Source of the DNA: Adenophora triphylla var. japonica | Lineage: Eukaryota; Streptophyta; Magnoliopsida; Asterales; Campanulaceae | Reading direction: 5' to 3' | Assembly: GCA_022495995.1 (NCBI GenBank) | Contig: JAFEMH010000072.1 | Location: 1,116,001-1,180,000, forward strand | DNA: 64,000 bases | Shown: positions 1 to 10,934 of the stretch, one piece after another | Position numbering within the stretch: the stretch's first letter is position 1 | How the letters are laid out: every line of letters begins with the position of its first letter | Translations under genes and position numbers: made by a program | Notes under the pieces: model-generated | Seen by the model: the letters and a program-made list of their open reading frames with translations, nothing else | The model's database searches: none | What the model was told of the DNA's origin: nothing

Positions 1-810
1 AATTTGTGGCATGGTAGACTTGGTCATGTTAATTTTGATTCTATACGTCGTTTGACAAAAATCAAATTCTATTTCAAAGTTTAAAGTTGATTGTAAACAA
101 AAATATGAAACTTGTGTAGAAGTAAAATTAATAAAAAAGTCATTCCATTCAGTTGAAAGACATAGTGAACCACTTGAATTGGTTCACACAGACTTATGTG
201 ACTTTAAATCAACACAATCACGGGGCAGAAATATGTACTTCATAAATTTTGTAGATGATGGCACAAAGTATTTCTATGTGTATCTTCTAAAAAGTAAAGA
301 TGAAGTTATAGAGAAGTTTACTCTCTATAAAAAAACAAGTTGAGAATCAATTAAATCGAAAAATTAAGGTGCTAAAAAGTGATAAAGGTGGTGAATATGA
401 ATCTCCATTTAAAGCAATACTCCCTCCGTCCCAAGAAAAGTGTCGCCATTTTAGGCCCGACACGCAAATTAAGGAAAAAAGTGGGAAGAAAAAATGTTGT
501 GAGTGTAATTTGAAAAGAGGAGAGAGAATTAGTGGAGGAAATAGTAAATTTAAAAAGTGTTGTGAGTGTAATAGTGTTTTAGGAGAGAGAATGAGTGGAG
601 GAAATAGTGAGTGGGTGTAATAGAATATTAATAAAATATTTCCATTTTAGGAAAGGTGACGCTTCAAACGGGACGCCATTTTGGGTAAAAAGTGACGAAT
701 TTTCTGGAACGGAGGGAGTATGTGATCAAACTGAAATTAAACATAAAACATCGGCACCTTATACACCCCAACAAAATGGTGTTGCTGAAAGGAAAAATCG
801 TACATTAAAA
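1..810 (+). pseudogene. Copia-1 GAG-pre-integrase and integrase core, broken
   Basis: Frame 1 begins NLWHGRLGHVN, the histidine part of the zinc-binding module before copia integrases. VHTDLCDFK near 182-210 carries the first catalytic Asp. LKSDKGGEYES near 370-405 carries the second. After the inserted MITE, TPQQNGVAERKNRTLK near 760-810 carries the catalytic Glu. So all three catalytic positions are still readable although the gene is interrupted. A stop follows at about 811. An extra base near 330 (run of A) also shifts the frame before the second Asp. The normal product would join retrotransposon cDNA to the host chromosome. Confidence 0.85.
420..718. mobile_element. Stowaway-type MITE (MITE-1) inside Copia-1 integrase
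   Basis: The element is 299 bp. It starts CTCCCTCCGTCCC, ends GGAACGGAGGGAG and is flanked by TA (418-419 and 719-720), the target duplication of Tc1/mariner-related Stowaway MITEs. The interior has an imperfect tandem duplication around GTTGTGAGTGTAAT and GAGAGAATTAGTGGAGG. It has no coding capacity and would depend on a mariner transposase elsewhere. It sits between the second catalytic Asp and the catalytic Glu of the integrase. Similar ends recur at 14165, 16176 and 25437. Confidence 0.93.
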
Positions 811-1368
811 TAAATGATGAATGCCATGTTATTCAGTTCAGGATTATCGGATAACATGTGGGGGGAAAGCCGTATTGTCGGCTAACTAAATGTTAAATAA
901 AATACCCCGAAAGAAACAAGACAAAACTCCTTATGAACTATGGCATGGAAGAGTGCCAAGTTACAAACACTTGAGAGTATGGGGGTGTCTTGCAAAGTTG
1001 CCATACCTCCTCCTAAAAAGGTCAAGATAGGACCTAAAATTATTGATTGCATATTTATTGTATATGCACATAACAGTGGTGCTTATAGATTTCTTATGTA
1101 TGAGTCGAAAATTGAAGCTATATACAAAAATACTATAATGAAATTTGTAAACGTGTCGTTCTTTGAGAATATATTTTCGTGTAAGTCAAGAAATGAGGCA
1201 AGCTCATCGACCAGGGTAATAGATTCAATAGAAGACGAACACGTTCAAGATAAAAGAGAAGAAGAAGAGGTGAAACCTCGACGGAGCAAAAGAGCTAGGA
1301 TTGAAAAATCCTATGGTCCGGACTTTCTAACATATATGGTAGAAAGTGAACCACAAAGTTACAAATAA
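811..1368 (+). pseudogene. Copia-1 integrase C-terminal part and linker
   Basis: From 940 an open frame reads into KVKIGPKIIDCIFIVYAHNS and later PRRSKRARIEKSYGPDFLTY, matching the integrase C-terminal region and basic linker before RT seen in Copia-2 (10934 leftward). Between 811 and 940 the frame is lost: the conserved stretch that aligns to Copia-2 (MMNALLISSGLPDN region) is present but shifted, with a TAA after the catalytic-Glu segment. The open frame closes with TAA at 1366-1368. No activity is expected. Confidence 0.75.
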
Positions 1369-1380
1369 GCCGTTAGCTCT

Positions 1381-2334
1381 TCGAAAGGAACTTTGTGGAA
1401 GGAAGCAATTAAAAGTGAAATTGATTCCATTTTGCAAAATCACACATGGGAATTAGTGGACCTTCCTCCAGGAAGAAAACCACTAGGATATAATTGGATT
1501 TTCAAAAGAAAAATGAAGGCGGACGGAACAATTGATAAGTATAAGGCCCGACTTGTAATTAAAGGTTACAGACAAAAAGAAGGCCTAGACTATTTTGACA
1601 CGTATTCTCCAGTCACGAGAATAACGTCAATAAGAGTTGTATTTGCAATTGCCGCGTTGAGAAATCTTGAAATACATCAAATTGATGTAAAAACAGTCTT
1701 TCTAAATTGAGATTTAGAAGAGGAGATTTACATGGAACAACCCGAGGGGTTTGTTTCTTGTGGACAAGAAAAGAAGGTATGCAAATTAGTAAGGTCATTA
1801 TATGGCTTGAAACAAGCACCAAAACAGTGGCATCAAAAATTTGATAATGCTGTGATGCAAAGTGGATTTAAAATAAATGAGTGTGATAAATGTGTCTATA
1901 CTAAAACCACGGAAAATGGCTAAGTCATTTTGTGTCTTTATGTAGACGACAGGCTTATCATAGAGAGTTGTGATAAGATGATCAAATCCACGAAAGACAT
2001 GTTGAATTCGAAGTTTGACATGAAAGATATGGGACTTGCGGACGTAATCCTTGGAGTTAATATTTCTAGAATATCCAACAAACTTGTGTTAAGTCAATCT
2101 CATTATGTGGATAAAATTCTTGAGATATTTAGCAAGGATGACCATGGAATAGCGAGTACTCCAATCGACCCAAATCTTCATCTTTCAAAAAATAGAGATG
2201 AACCGGTGTCTCAATTAGAGTATTCGAGAATCATCGGAAGTCTAATGTACTTGATGAGTTGTACTAGACCGGATATTGCTTATACCGTTAGCAAGTTAAG
2301 CCGGTATACAAGTAATCCTGGAATAAATCATTGA
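1381..2334 (+). pseudogene. Copia-1 reverse transcriptase domain, three stops
   Basis: RVT_2-type copia RT. The segment opens WKEAIKSEIDSILQNHTWEL at 1396 and passes KARLVIKGYRQKEGLDYFDTYSPV. It stops at TGA 1708-1710, resumes EEIYMEQPEGF, reads SLYGLKQAPKQWHQKF near 1795, stops at TAA 1921-1923, then reads LCLYVDDRLII at about 1930. YVDD is the catalytic metal-binding motif. It continues to the TRPDIAYTVSKLSRY end motif and a TGA at 2332. The stops lie in one frame, so decay here is mostly by point mutation. Confidence 0.9.
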
Positions 2335-2916
2335 AAGGGTATAGTAAGAGTACTAAGGTACTTAAGATATACTCGTGATTTTGGATCACATTACACTAGA
2401 CATCTAGTGGTGATATAAGGATATAGTGATGCTAATTAGATATCAGATATTAAAGACTCAAGGTCTACAAGTGGATATTTATTCACATTAGCAGGCGCAG
2501 CTATATCATGGAAATCTTCTAAGCAAACTGTTATAGCCAGATCAACCATGAAATCTGAGTTTATAGCATTAGATAAATGTGGTGAAGAAGACGAATGGTT
2601 ACGCCAATTTCTAGAAGATATTCCAAGATGGGAAAAGCCCGTGCCCGCAATTTCTATACATTACGATAGCCAATCTGCGATTGGTAGGGCACAAAGTCAT
2701 ATGTATAATTGTAAGTCTAGACATATACGTCAAAGACATAATACCATTAAACAACTACTTGCAACTGGCACCATATCTATTGACTATGTAAGGTCAAAAG
2801 ATAATTTGACGGATCCGCTAACCAAAGGGTTAAGTAAAGAGATAGTTGCAAAGTTGACATTGAGAATGAGATTAAAGCCTCTTGAGAAGTTAAACACAGC
2901 GGAAAACCCAACCTAG
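2335..2916 (+). pseudogene. Copia-1 RNase H domain
   Basis: The frame continues past the stop at 2332 with RVLRYLRYTRDF, two stops in the GYSDAN region (about 2416 and 2440), then [20 protein letters not shown] and a long open piece 2548-2916. That piece includes [21 protein letters not shown] and [15 protein letters not shown], the usual copia RNase H signature order, and finishes near DPLTKGLS and a TAG. RNase H would remove RNA from the RNA-DNA hybrid during reverse transcription. The Asp of YCDAN is followed by a stop, so this copy cannot work. Confidence 0.85.
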
Positions 2917-3285
2917 CTGACTGGAGATCCCAAGATCTAGGTTCAAAGGGACAACCTAACTGTTAAAAGACTTGTAGCATCACTGTGGGGGTCAACCCTA
3001 TACTCATTCCTTAAAGTGACATCCCGAGATGAATGAGGTTAAGCCTATGGCTTTTAATGATTCTTATGCGAAGAAAAATGGGTTACTTAAAAGAATCACC
3101 TATGTGAGAAAGAAGTAGAGGCCGCTTCAAGGAGAATTGTGTGAGGCTCAATTCTTAGACCTTCTCACAGAACCAGACATTGTGATCCAGGGAAGGTTCA
3201 AAGGGAAAACCCCTACCTATCCTATGCAGGTTTTCGACTGCCGGACTTATCACCTATCCTCATAAATTTCCTTCATGTGGGGGAT
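2917..3285 (+). other. Copia-1 3' untranslated region with polypurine tract
   Basis: There is no open frame of note. The stretch ends in GTGGGGGAT (3277-3285), the polypurine tract that primes plus-strand DNA, directly before the LTR. The same tract, on the other strand, borders the Copia-2 LTR at 8301. Confidence 0.75.
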
Positions 3286-4266
3286 TGTTGGAAAATAGTG
3301 TGTTTTGAAGAAAATTAATGAATTATTTTCTCAAGAGTAATTTTGTCAAATTACTTAATTTTTTATGTGTTTGTGTTCTACTCCATGAGAACAATAAATC
3401 AAATATTTATTTGTCCAAAATGGGTTTTGGATGAATTAAATATGAATGCACAAAGTATGTGGCCCACCTTTTGCTAATAATTTTGATTTTGTAAATCAAA
3501 ATGCCTTTGACTGATATGCTCGGTCGAGCAGAGTGATTGACTCGCCCGAGCATAGCATAGCAGATTGTCAAAAGTTTTTGGACAGTCATGCTCGGCTGAG
3601 GCATATGCCTTGCTTGACCGAGCAGATCCTGGGCAAAAGTTTCTGGACAGCCTTGCTCGGCCGAGCAAGGCACATGACTCGGCCGAACAGTTCCTGAGCA
3701 GATGTGTAACAGCCGAGTATTAAATGTGGAAAACTGAAACGAAAATTATTATGGTTAATATTTTTGGATTAATGGTTGTTTAATTTCGTAATAATATTGT
3801 TTATTACATAATTAAAACCATATTTTCAGTTTATGATCTTGGTTTTGAACATGTATATATTGTTGTGTGTCAACAACAATAGAGAAAAATTTTGGAACAC
3901 TTTGAGAAAAACACACAGAGAAAAACAACTTGATTTCTGCAATCCTCCTCCATATTCTCTTGGTGCATATTGCAATTTCTTTCTTTGGCCTCCTAGTTTG
4001 CATTGTAACATCAAGAGGTGATCTAGTCCAAGCTCGATTCAGCTCGCCGGGATACTTAGGTGCAAAGTGCCCCTGGTCCGCACGTTTTATTCTGGGAGAC
4101 AAGCGTCCCAACAAACTCAAGCACACTCAGTGAGGGGACGAATATGTCTTAAGGAGACAGTGGTTTTCATTAGGCTCGTGCATCAACTTCAACAACTTAT
4201 CCTTTGTATTTTAATTTTATTGTTAATTGTATTTTATTTACAATTTCTGTAATTGTTTCCTCAACA
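3286..4266 (+). repeat. Copia-1 3' LTR
   Basis: It starts TGTTGGAAAATAGTG directly after the polypurine tract. I place the end at TTTCCTCAACA (4256-4266), which mirrors the TGTTG start; an alternative end is TTTTCA at 4286. No second LTR is in the window, so the end and the target duplication cannot be checked. Confidence 0.65.
3516..3716. repeat. Cluster of CTCGGCCGAG-type palindromes in Copia-1 LTR
   Basis: About seven short, GC-rich near-palindromes are spaced 20-50 bp apart. Examples are GCTCGGTCGAGCA, CTCGCCCGAG, GCTTGACCGAGCAG and GCTCGGCCGAGCA. They stand out from the AT-rich surroundings. Clusters of similar design, with different outer bases, occur in the Copia-2 LTRs and in the chromovirus LTR at 28427. 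Confidence 0.8.
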
Positions 4267-5056
4267 CCCTTGTAACAGTATTTTCATAAAAAAAAAAAAT
4301 TCATAAATAGAGTAGTGATCCAAATTCGAAAACTAGATCCGCTATGCAAGCATCACGGACTGGTTTACTGAACACAAATAGCTTGAGTTCACTTACCTTA
4401 ACACAGATCCACCCAAAAATCCCCGAAAGATGCCGGTATTAGTGATAGTGTCATAAATTTATTTTTCCTAAATATACTCCTCCCGTGAGGCTTAAAAAGT
4501 GCGACAAACTAGTAGGGCCAATTTTTTACAAATTGACAAATTAAATGAACAGTGTATATTTATTATGATAGGGAGGAAATATATATTTACATTTTTTAAA
4601 GCATTTACATTAATCTTTTAATGTAGAAATATGGAAGATTTCAATATCTCAATGTAGTTTACTGCAGCTATCTTTGTTTTACCTTTGACCAAATGTAATT
4701 CATTGACTTAGTTCTTACGGGTACCAAAATTACATCGGAGAAAATCTCCAAAGCTCTGCTAGCTATTCAGATGTTATTCTATTTTAACCAAAGACCTTTC
4801 ATAATCTAAAATAAAGAGTTCATTTGAAACAATAATTTTCCAGACATCCCTAGCTCCCCCCCTCTCCTCCCTCCCCTTACGTCATTTCCTCTCCCCTTCA
4901 CATTTTAATCTCTTCTCCCTCTCTCTAAACAAACGCACATACACACACATCGTTCTATCTCACCCTCTCTAGACCCTAACCTCTTCCTTTCTCTCCTCAT
5001 TTTTACATATTCTCCCTCTCTCTAAAATATACACACATTTCCTCTCCATTTGTTTC
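4267..5056. other. AT-rich spacer with pyrimidine-rich tract
   Basis: No gene is seen. The first half is AT-rich. About 4855-5050 is strongly pyrimidine-biased (repeated CCTCTCC, CTCTCTCTAAA). It lies between the Copia-1 LTR and the Harbinger element. Confidence 0.6.
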
Positions 5057-5339
5057 TAAGGGGGCGTTTGTTTTTCATTTTTCACCTCTTAATTGCCTCT
5101 TAACACTTATTCAATCAGACATTAAGCAAATAAGTGTGTTTGTTTTTTTTTCCGGTTTAGATCTGAACCCCTCTTAAAATCCACTTAATTTTAAGCGTCA
5201 AAAATAGTGCTGAGCGTACTCTGATTTCCTCTGATCCGCTATTTTGAACAAAAATGTCCTCATAAAAATTTCATAATTCACGTATTACCATTGCTTATAA
5301 GGGTGAGAAGGTCACAGTTCATTCATTCCTTCCATTTCT

Positions 5340-6194
5340 CTTACGATTCTTCTCCGGGTTCTCCAGCAGCGGCGATTCTAGGGTTCGTTCTTCTCCGGGT
5401 TCTCCAGCAGCGGCGCTCAAGCAACAACGAGTAAGCTCCCTCTCCCTCTATCTTCGTCTTCCTCTCCCTCTCCCTCTCCCTCGCCCTCTCCCTCTCCCTC
5501 CCCTTCTATATTCGTCTTCCTCTCCCAGATGTTCTTCTCTCTCTAATTTGTTTATGGGATGTTCTTTGTTGTTGCTTAAATGTGTTGCTTTGTTGGATTT
5601 GTGGGCTAGGAAGGAGGGTGTATGGGCAGATTTAAGAGGGGGTTGTGGTGAGGTGGTGCTAGTGTGGGTTGGGAAGTAGGGTTTGTGGATTTGGAAAAGG
5701 GGTAATAGGGATGGGAAAGAAAGAAGGGGGAGATGGTGAGATCTGATTGAGCTTGCTGCATTTTGTTATGTTTTCCACTTCATGCCTCTCTGTGTATGTC
5801 TCCATTTTTGTTTTCTTGTTTTTAATCCAGTTTCTTTTTGCTTGTAGCTCTACTTGTTCAAAAATAATATGCCCTTCCCCTCTTTTTCACATTATTGGCT
5901 CCGACCTTGTTGCTTTACTGTTAATTTGATTCTGAAATTACTTTAGTTTAATTCATATGTCCATATATCTTTTCAAAAGTTTTCATTTTTGCTTTTCTTT
6001 GCATTTTCTTTGATGTTTACAGTAGAGTTTTCTGCTTCTTTTCGTGATGCCCTCACTTTAACAAAAGAGTGTTTTGTTTTTTCTGTTTTCCTTCTCAGAA
6101 ACCCTTAGACTGAGTTTATGAGTCCTTAGTATATTGGGCTTATTCTTCTAGCTTTTTAATATTCTCATGGTTTTTTGTATGTGTGTTTTCTTAG
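5340..6194 (+). other. Harbinger leader with probable 5' intron
   Basis: Around 5345-5425 a stretch containing TTCTTCTCCGGGTTCTCCAG occurs twice in tandem. A donor-like GAGTAAGC lies near 5428 and an acceptor TTTTCTTAG ends at 6194, two bases before an ATG. I infer a non-coding first exon and an intron of about 760 bp. A CCCTCT microsatellite lies at about 5438-5505. No protein is seen here. Confidence 0.45.
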
Positions 6195-6195
6195 A

Positions 6196-6488
6196 ATGGT
6201 TTGGAAGGATGATTATCTCAAGTGTTTCTTAGAGACTTGTATTGAGGAGGTTAATAGAAAAGGAGAAAAGGGTCAAGTCTTCATCCGGAATCATGGACGA
6301 AGGTGGGTGAAGTTTTGAAAGAAAAGTGCAACTTTGATGTTAATCAAAGACAAATGAAGAATTGCTATGATTACTTGAAGGGGAAGTACTCCGGTTGGGT
6401 GTACTTAACTAAAAAAACTGTTAATGTTTATAACCCCGCAACAAACAGTTTCAACTTGACTGATCAAGAGTAGGAAGAATTTTTTAAG
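6196..6488 (+). pseudogene. Myb/SANT-like DNA-binding region of Harbinger element
   Basis: It starts MVWKDDYLKCFLETCIEEVN at 6196, just after a splice acceptor. It then shifts frame near 6275 and reads WTKVGEVLKEKCNFDVNQRQ and KNCYDYLKGKY. The spaced tryptophans and aromatic residues match the Myb/SANT-like domain encoded with PIF/Harbinger transposases and found in many plant genome copies. A TAG lies at 6471. It probably bound element ends or helped the transposase. A host Myb-like gene is less likely given the flanking transposon ends. Confidence 0.65.
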
Positions 6489-6566
6489 GTACATAATTAT
6501 TTATTCATTTACATACGTCTAACACACATTATATGAAAATATTTCTTAACATTTCGTTAAATGCAG

Positions 6567-7383
6567 GGAGCGGTCGGTGCTCTTGACGGAACATTGATAT
6601 CAGCTGTTGTTCCTGTTGGAAAACAAACTCTATATAGAGGAGGGGGAAGAGGTGAATGCTACCAAAATGTGTTGGCCATATGTGATTTTAACATGATTTT
6701 CACATTTGTTCTAGTTGGATGAGAAGGGGTAGCACATGATTCCAGGATATTATCGAAGGTTGTTGTTGATCCAAATAATGGCTTTCCTATTCCTCATCCA
6801 GGTATTATTTATATCGTAGATAAATATTATCTTAGTGAATATTTTTTATATAAAATATTTTTCACATACTCATAATTATATGTGAATATTTTTTATATCG
6901 TAGATAAATATTATCTTTGTGATGCTGCATATACAAATACTCGAGGATTTATGGGTCCCTATCGTAATGTGAGATATTTGCTTGGAGACTTTCGTCGTAC
7001 CCGTGCTACTAATAAGGAGGAAAAGTTCAACCATGCACATGCCAAACTCAGGAATGTCATCGAACGTTCTTTTGGCGTATTGAAAGCACGGTTTCCTATA
7101 TTAAAGAGAATGGCACCGTTTTCCCTTAACGTATAAAGGGATATAACTATTGCATGTGTTTGCGGTTCATAATTTTATCAGGAAAGAGCATATAAATGAT
7201 GAATATTTTTTTAATTATGATGAAGCGGAGATGATTTTTACCGATGGTACCATGCACGAAGAAAATGAAGAAGATCAGATAGAAGGTGAAAAAAGAGAAG
7301 GAGGATATGCTTGTGCAGCAGATGTGCAATTTATGACCAATTTACGTGAAGAAATTGCAATTGAAGTCATGAATAGCATGTGA
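6567..7383 (+). pseudogene. PIF/Harbinger DDE transposase (HARBI1-like), broken
   Basis: Exon pieces: 6567-6801 reads AVGALDGTLISAVVPVGK; about 6904-7136 reads KYYLCDAAYTNTRGF and NVIERSFGVLKARFPILKRM; 7150-7383 is a C-terminal piece with HNFIRKEH. The presumed catalytic triad is GALDGT, LCDAAY and NVIERS, and all three residues survive. Introns are supported by GT/AG at 6489-6566 and a GT at 6802. The repeat TTATATCGTAGATAAATATT (6809, 6893) surrounds the second acceptor. Breaks are a TGA at 6720-6722 and a frameshift near 7135. Confidence 0.8.
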
Positions 7384-7462
7384 TTATTTTATCTAGTATG
7401 TTGTGTTTTTTAACTCATTTCATGCAGTTTAGCTTATTAAACTTAATTTTCTATATTATTTG

Positions 7463-8300
7463 TGTTGGACTTTTGTATGGCTTCTCAAGAACTTAACAGA
7501 AAAACTGACGAAGAATTTAACGGAGATTGGAAAAACTAGAAAAACAAGTCGAGTCTTGTATTATATACAATCTCCGTAAGAGTTATTTGTCCCGCACTGG
7601 TGCTTACGGTTGAATAACAAAACTCTCGTAAGATAAAACGACTTTACTATTAGTTATAAGGAGCACTCCAATATAACTAATCTAACGAACAACACAATGT
7701 TTTGAACTTGAAAGGATTTGATGCAACAAGATGAAATGATTTGGCTATGTTAATCTATCTCACTAGAGGGTAAAGAGGCTCAAATGACTGTATATGTAAA
7801 TTGAAATTCGGAGGAAAACTATTTAAAGAAAGTTAAAGAGTTCATGGTTGTTCACTCCAAGAGGTGCCAAAGCATTCGGGTCTGCGTACGAGCGCGGCCG
7901 CTCTTGCCTTGAGCGCGACCGCGCTCTCATGCCGAGACCAAGCCAAGATTTTACTTAAATCAGCGCGGCCGCTCTAGGCTGGAGCGCGACCGCGCTTAAG
8001 CCCAGAACTGAAAGGTCACGAAAACCTTTTGGGAACAGTTGTGACCCAAAACCAATTTGGATCAGTCCAAGTCAACTCAAGCTAACTTTAACCCTTTATT
8101 TAACTCTCGTTAAGTTACAAAAACACTTGTCATTAATTCTCATTCACCCTAAATGGTTTTGAGACATTAAATGAGTTTAGTAATCTACAACAAATGTAGA
8201 ATATATTTTGTAACAAGTCTCGTTAACGAATTAACGAACTCCGTTAGAATCTTGGGTCCATGTTAAGTCAAACTTAACTTTCCGTTACCCATTTCCAACA
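7463..8300 (-). repeat. Copia-2 3' LTR
   Basis: On the plus strand it runs TGTTGGACTTTTG...ATTTCCAACA, that is TG...CA with a TGTTGGA inverted end. It matches the right LTR almost completely; differences include TGGAAAA versus TGGGAAA near 7526 and a missing short stretch near 7700. It contains the GCGGCCGC/GCGACCGC palindrome cluster at about 7890-7999. Confidence 0.95.
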
Positions 8301-8841
8301 ATCCCCCACATGAATGACAATTAATGCATGAATGCAATTTCGTCCAAAGTTCCGGCGAATTATTATTACATCGGGATAGATAGCTTGTGGCCTTGAATCC
8401 TCCCTAGTGAAATATTATCGGATATACTAGTCATTTGGTAGCGAGTCGCTTTGAACCAGTGACTGTCGGATGTATACCAAGACAATAATACTCACATAAT
8501 AACAGCTCTAAAAATAGTTGTTCTCACGTTTTGTCCATTTCGGCCTTGGACCGTATCTCATTCATAAGCGTTCATTTAGAGGCGGCCTAGTTACCTCTCT
8601 CTTATATAGGTGATTCTTACTATAAGGAGTATCATGCACTACTCCACCCGTAGGTATAGAAATCATTAAAAGTTTTCTCAACTTATCCTTACCACTGCTG
8701 CATGTGCTTGTACTTGGATGTTATGGGAATGGGTATTCAACAATCTCCAGGTTGATAAACCGAGTTGTTGTTTCCAAGTAACTCTACTAGAACTTATAAC
8801 TTGGTTGTCTCATTGAACCAAGGGCCTGGGATCTCCATTTC
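8301..8841 (-). other. Copia-2 polypurine tract and 3' untranslated region
   Basis: Plus-strand ATCCCCCACATG at 8301-8312 is the complement of a purine tract next to the LTR, identical in core to that of Copia-1. The remainder up to the RNase H stop has no convincing open frame. Confidence 0.75.
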
Positions 8842-9019
8842 TCAAGGTTGAGTGTCCGCTATAAGTCCTTTTGTTGTGGGTTTTAAACCCATTCCCCTTA
8901 ACAGTTTATACAGTTGATCTCGATTTATACCTTTGGTAAACAGATACGCTAAGTTATCACATGACTTTACATAATCAATAGTGATAACGCCATTCTTGAT
9001 CAACTGTCTAATGGTATTG

Positions 9020-9051
<32 letters not shown>

Positions 9052-9455
9052 GTAAATACTCTTCTGTGCCCTTCCTATTGCTGATTGACTATCACAATGT
9101 ATCATAACGATGCACGGGTTTACTCCAACAAGGAATATCCTCCGGGGAAGTTCTTAAGCCATTACGCTTCTTCCCGGCTTTATCCAAAGCTATAAACCCG
9201 AGATTCCATCGTAGATACTGGCTATACACGTTTGTTTGGAGGATTTCCATGACCTTTGCTCCTCCACCTATTGTGAATACATATCCACTCGTGGACTTAG
9301 AGTCTTTCGTGTCCGATATCCAATTGGCATCACAGTATCCTTCTAATACTGCTGGATATTTCTTGTAAAGTATCTCATGGTTTAATGTATACTTTAAATA
9401 TCTTAGTACTCTCATTAGTGCTTTCGATGATCGGATACTAGGATTACTTGTGAAC
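8842..9455 (-). pseudogene. Copia-2 RNase H, frameshifted
   Basis: Two overlapping minus-strand frames cover the domain. 9415-9092 reads RVLRYLKYTLNHEILY, GYCDANWISDTKDSKSTSGY and FIALDKAGKK; 9105-8842 reads [44 protein letters not shown]. These are the usual copia RNase H blocks. Frameshifts fall near 9420, near 9220 (the ISWKSSKQT stretch is garbled) and near 9100. Confidence 0.85.
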
Positions 9456-10934
9456 CTACTTAGTTTGCTTCTTGAATATGCAATGTACGGGACGTGTACA
9501 ATTCGTTAAGTACATTAGACTACCAATTATTCTTGCATATTCCAGTTGAGAAACTGGTTCCCCTTTGTTCTTGGCTAAATGTAGAGCCAAGTCTACCGGT
9601 GTCTTAGCCGGAGGGTCATCAAAGACATTGAATTTCCGAAGAATATTCTCTAGGTAATGGGATTGTGAAAGAACTAATCCTTCAGATGTTCTAGAGATCT
9701 TTATCCCTAATATTACATCAGCTAATCCCATGTCTTTCATATCAAAATTCTTCTTGAGCATGCCTTTGGTATTCATGATCAAATCATGATTACTTCCCAT
9801 TATGAGCATGTCGTCTACATAAAGACATACGATAACGAATGATTCAGATGTTCCTTTAATGTAGACACATTTTTCACATTCATTAATCTTGAATCCATTC
9901 GATAACATGGTTCTATCGAACTTCTCATGCCATTGTTTAGGTGCTTGTTTTAGTCCATACAAGGACTTTACAAGTTTACACACCTTTCGTTCTTTACCAG
10001 GAACCACGAACCCTTCAGGTTGTTCCATGTAAATTTCTTCATCAAGTTCTCCATTTAGGAAAGCAGTCTTCACATCCATTTGGTGTATCTCAAGATTATG
10101 CCTTTGCTTTGCAATAGCTATGAGAACATGAATTGATGTGATCCTTGTGACAGGGGAGTATGTATCGAAGAAATCATATCCCTCTTTCTGTCTAAAGCCT
10201 TTGGCAACCAGCCTAGCTTTGTACTTTTCAATTGATCCATTCGCCTTATACTTCCGTTTGAGGATCCATTTGCAACCTAATGGTTTGCAACCTGGAGGGA
10301 GATCAACTAATTCCCAAGTATTGTTGAGCATTATGGATTCTATTTCACTGTTAATAGCCTCTTTCCAGAACGAACTATCCGGACCGGATAACGCTTCTTT
10401 AACAGTTGCTGGTTCGTTTTCTAACATGTAAGATAGAAAATCAGGACCAAAAGTCTTTTCCACTCTTGCCCTTTTGCTACGTCTCGGTTCTTCATTTTCT
10501 ATTTGAGAAGGACCGGTTGTAGATTCATGTGTTCTCTTATTAGAACCTATATCTTTCCTGTCCTTAGCCGGAAAGATGTTTTCAAAGAATACCGCATTCC
10601 TTGATTCTATAGTAGTTCCTACATGCATATCAGGAATGTCCGATTTGTGCACTATAAACCGATAGGCACTACTATTATTGGCATATCCAATAAAAACACA
10701 ATCAATGGTCTTTGGACCAATCTTGACTTGTTTTGGTTTAGGTACTTCAACCTTGGCCAAATACCCCCACACTTTAAGGTATTTAAAACATGGCCAACGA
10801 TTATGCCACAATTCATAGGGTGTTTTATCAATACCTTTCTTGGGTATTTTATTAAGAACATAATTAGAAGTGAGTATTGCTTCCCCCCACAAGTTGTCGG
10901 GTAAGCCTGAACTTATTAAAAGAGCGTTCATCAT
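9456..10934 (-). pseudogene. Copia-2 integrase C-terminus and reverse transcriptase
   Basis: A 492-codon open frame. The N-terminal 150 residues are the integrase C-terminal region (WGEAILTSNYVLNKIPKK, then IDCVFIGYANNSSAYRF and a PRRSKRARVEK linker). Residues about 180-480 are RVT_2 RT with YKARLVAKGFRQKEGYDFFD, MDVKTAFLNGELDEEIYMEQ, SLYGLKQAPKQWHEKF and CLYVDDMLIMG (YVDD catalytic). It ends in a frameshift at NCTRP, where the intact family continues DIAY. This is the best-preserved RT in the window. Confidence 0.92.

Larger units (their letters stand above)
1..4266 (+). mobile_element. Copia-1: 3' part of a degenerate Ty1/copia retrotransposon
   Basis: The window opens inside a plus-strand copia element. 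In order I see the GAG-pre-integrase motif, integrase, reverse transcriptase, RNase H, a polypurine tract and one LTR. This order (INT before RT) defines Ty1/copia. The 5' LTR, gag and protease lie to the left of the window or are lost. The reading frame is broken by stops, frameshifts and a MITE, so the copy is dead. Its protein pieces closely resemble Copia-2, and both share the tract GTGGGGGAT directly before an LTR starting TGTTGGA, so they belong to related families. The right boundary is approximate. Confidence 0.9.

Noticed and set aside
4476..4577. CTCCTCCCG...AGGGAGGA as a further MITE
   Set aside because: Inverted match is only about 8 bp, about 100 bp long, without a clear TA duplication or shared interior.
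6196..6488. A host Myb transcription factor gene
   Set aside because: It lies between Harbinger ends next to a DDE transposase, is frameshifted, and no other host gene structure is seen.
7890..7999. GCGGCCGC (NotI) sites suggesting vector or linker contamination
   Set aside because: The sites are in both LTRs of Copia-2 with natural decay and belong to a palindrome cluster inside the element.
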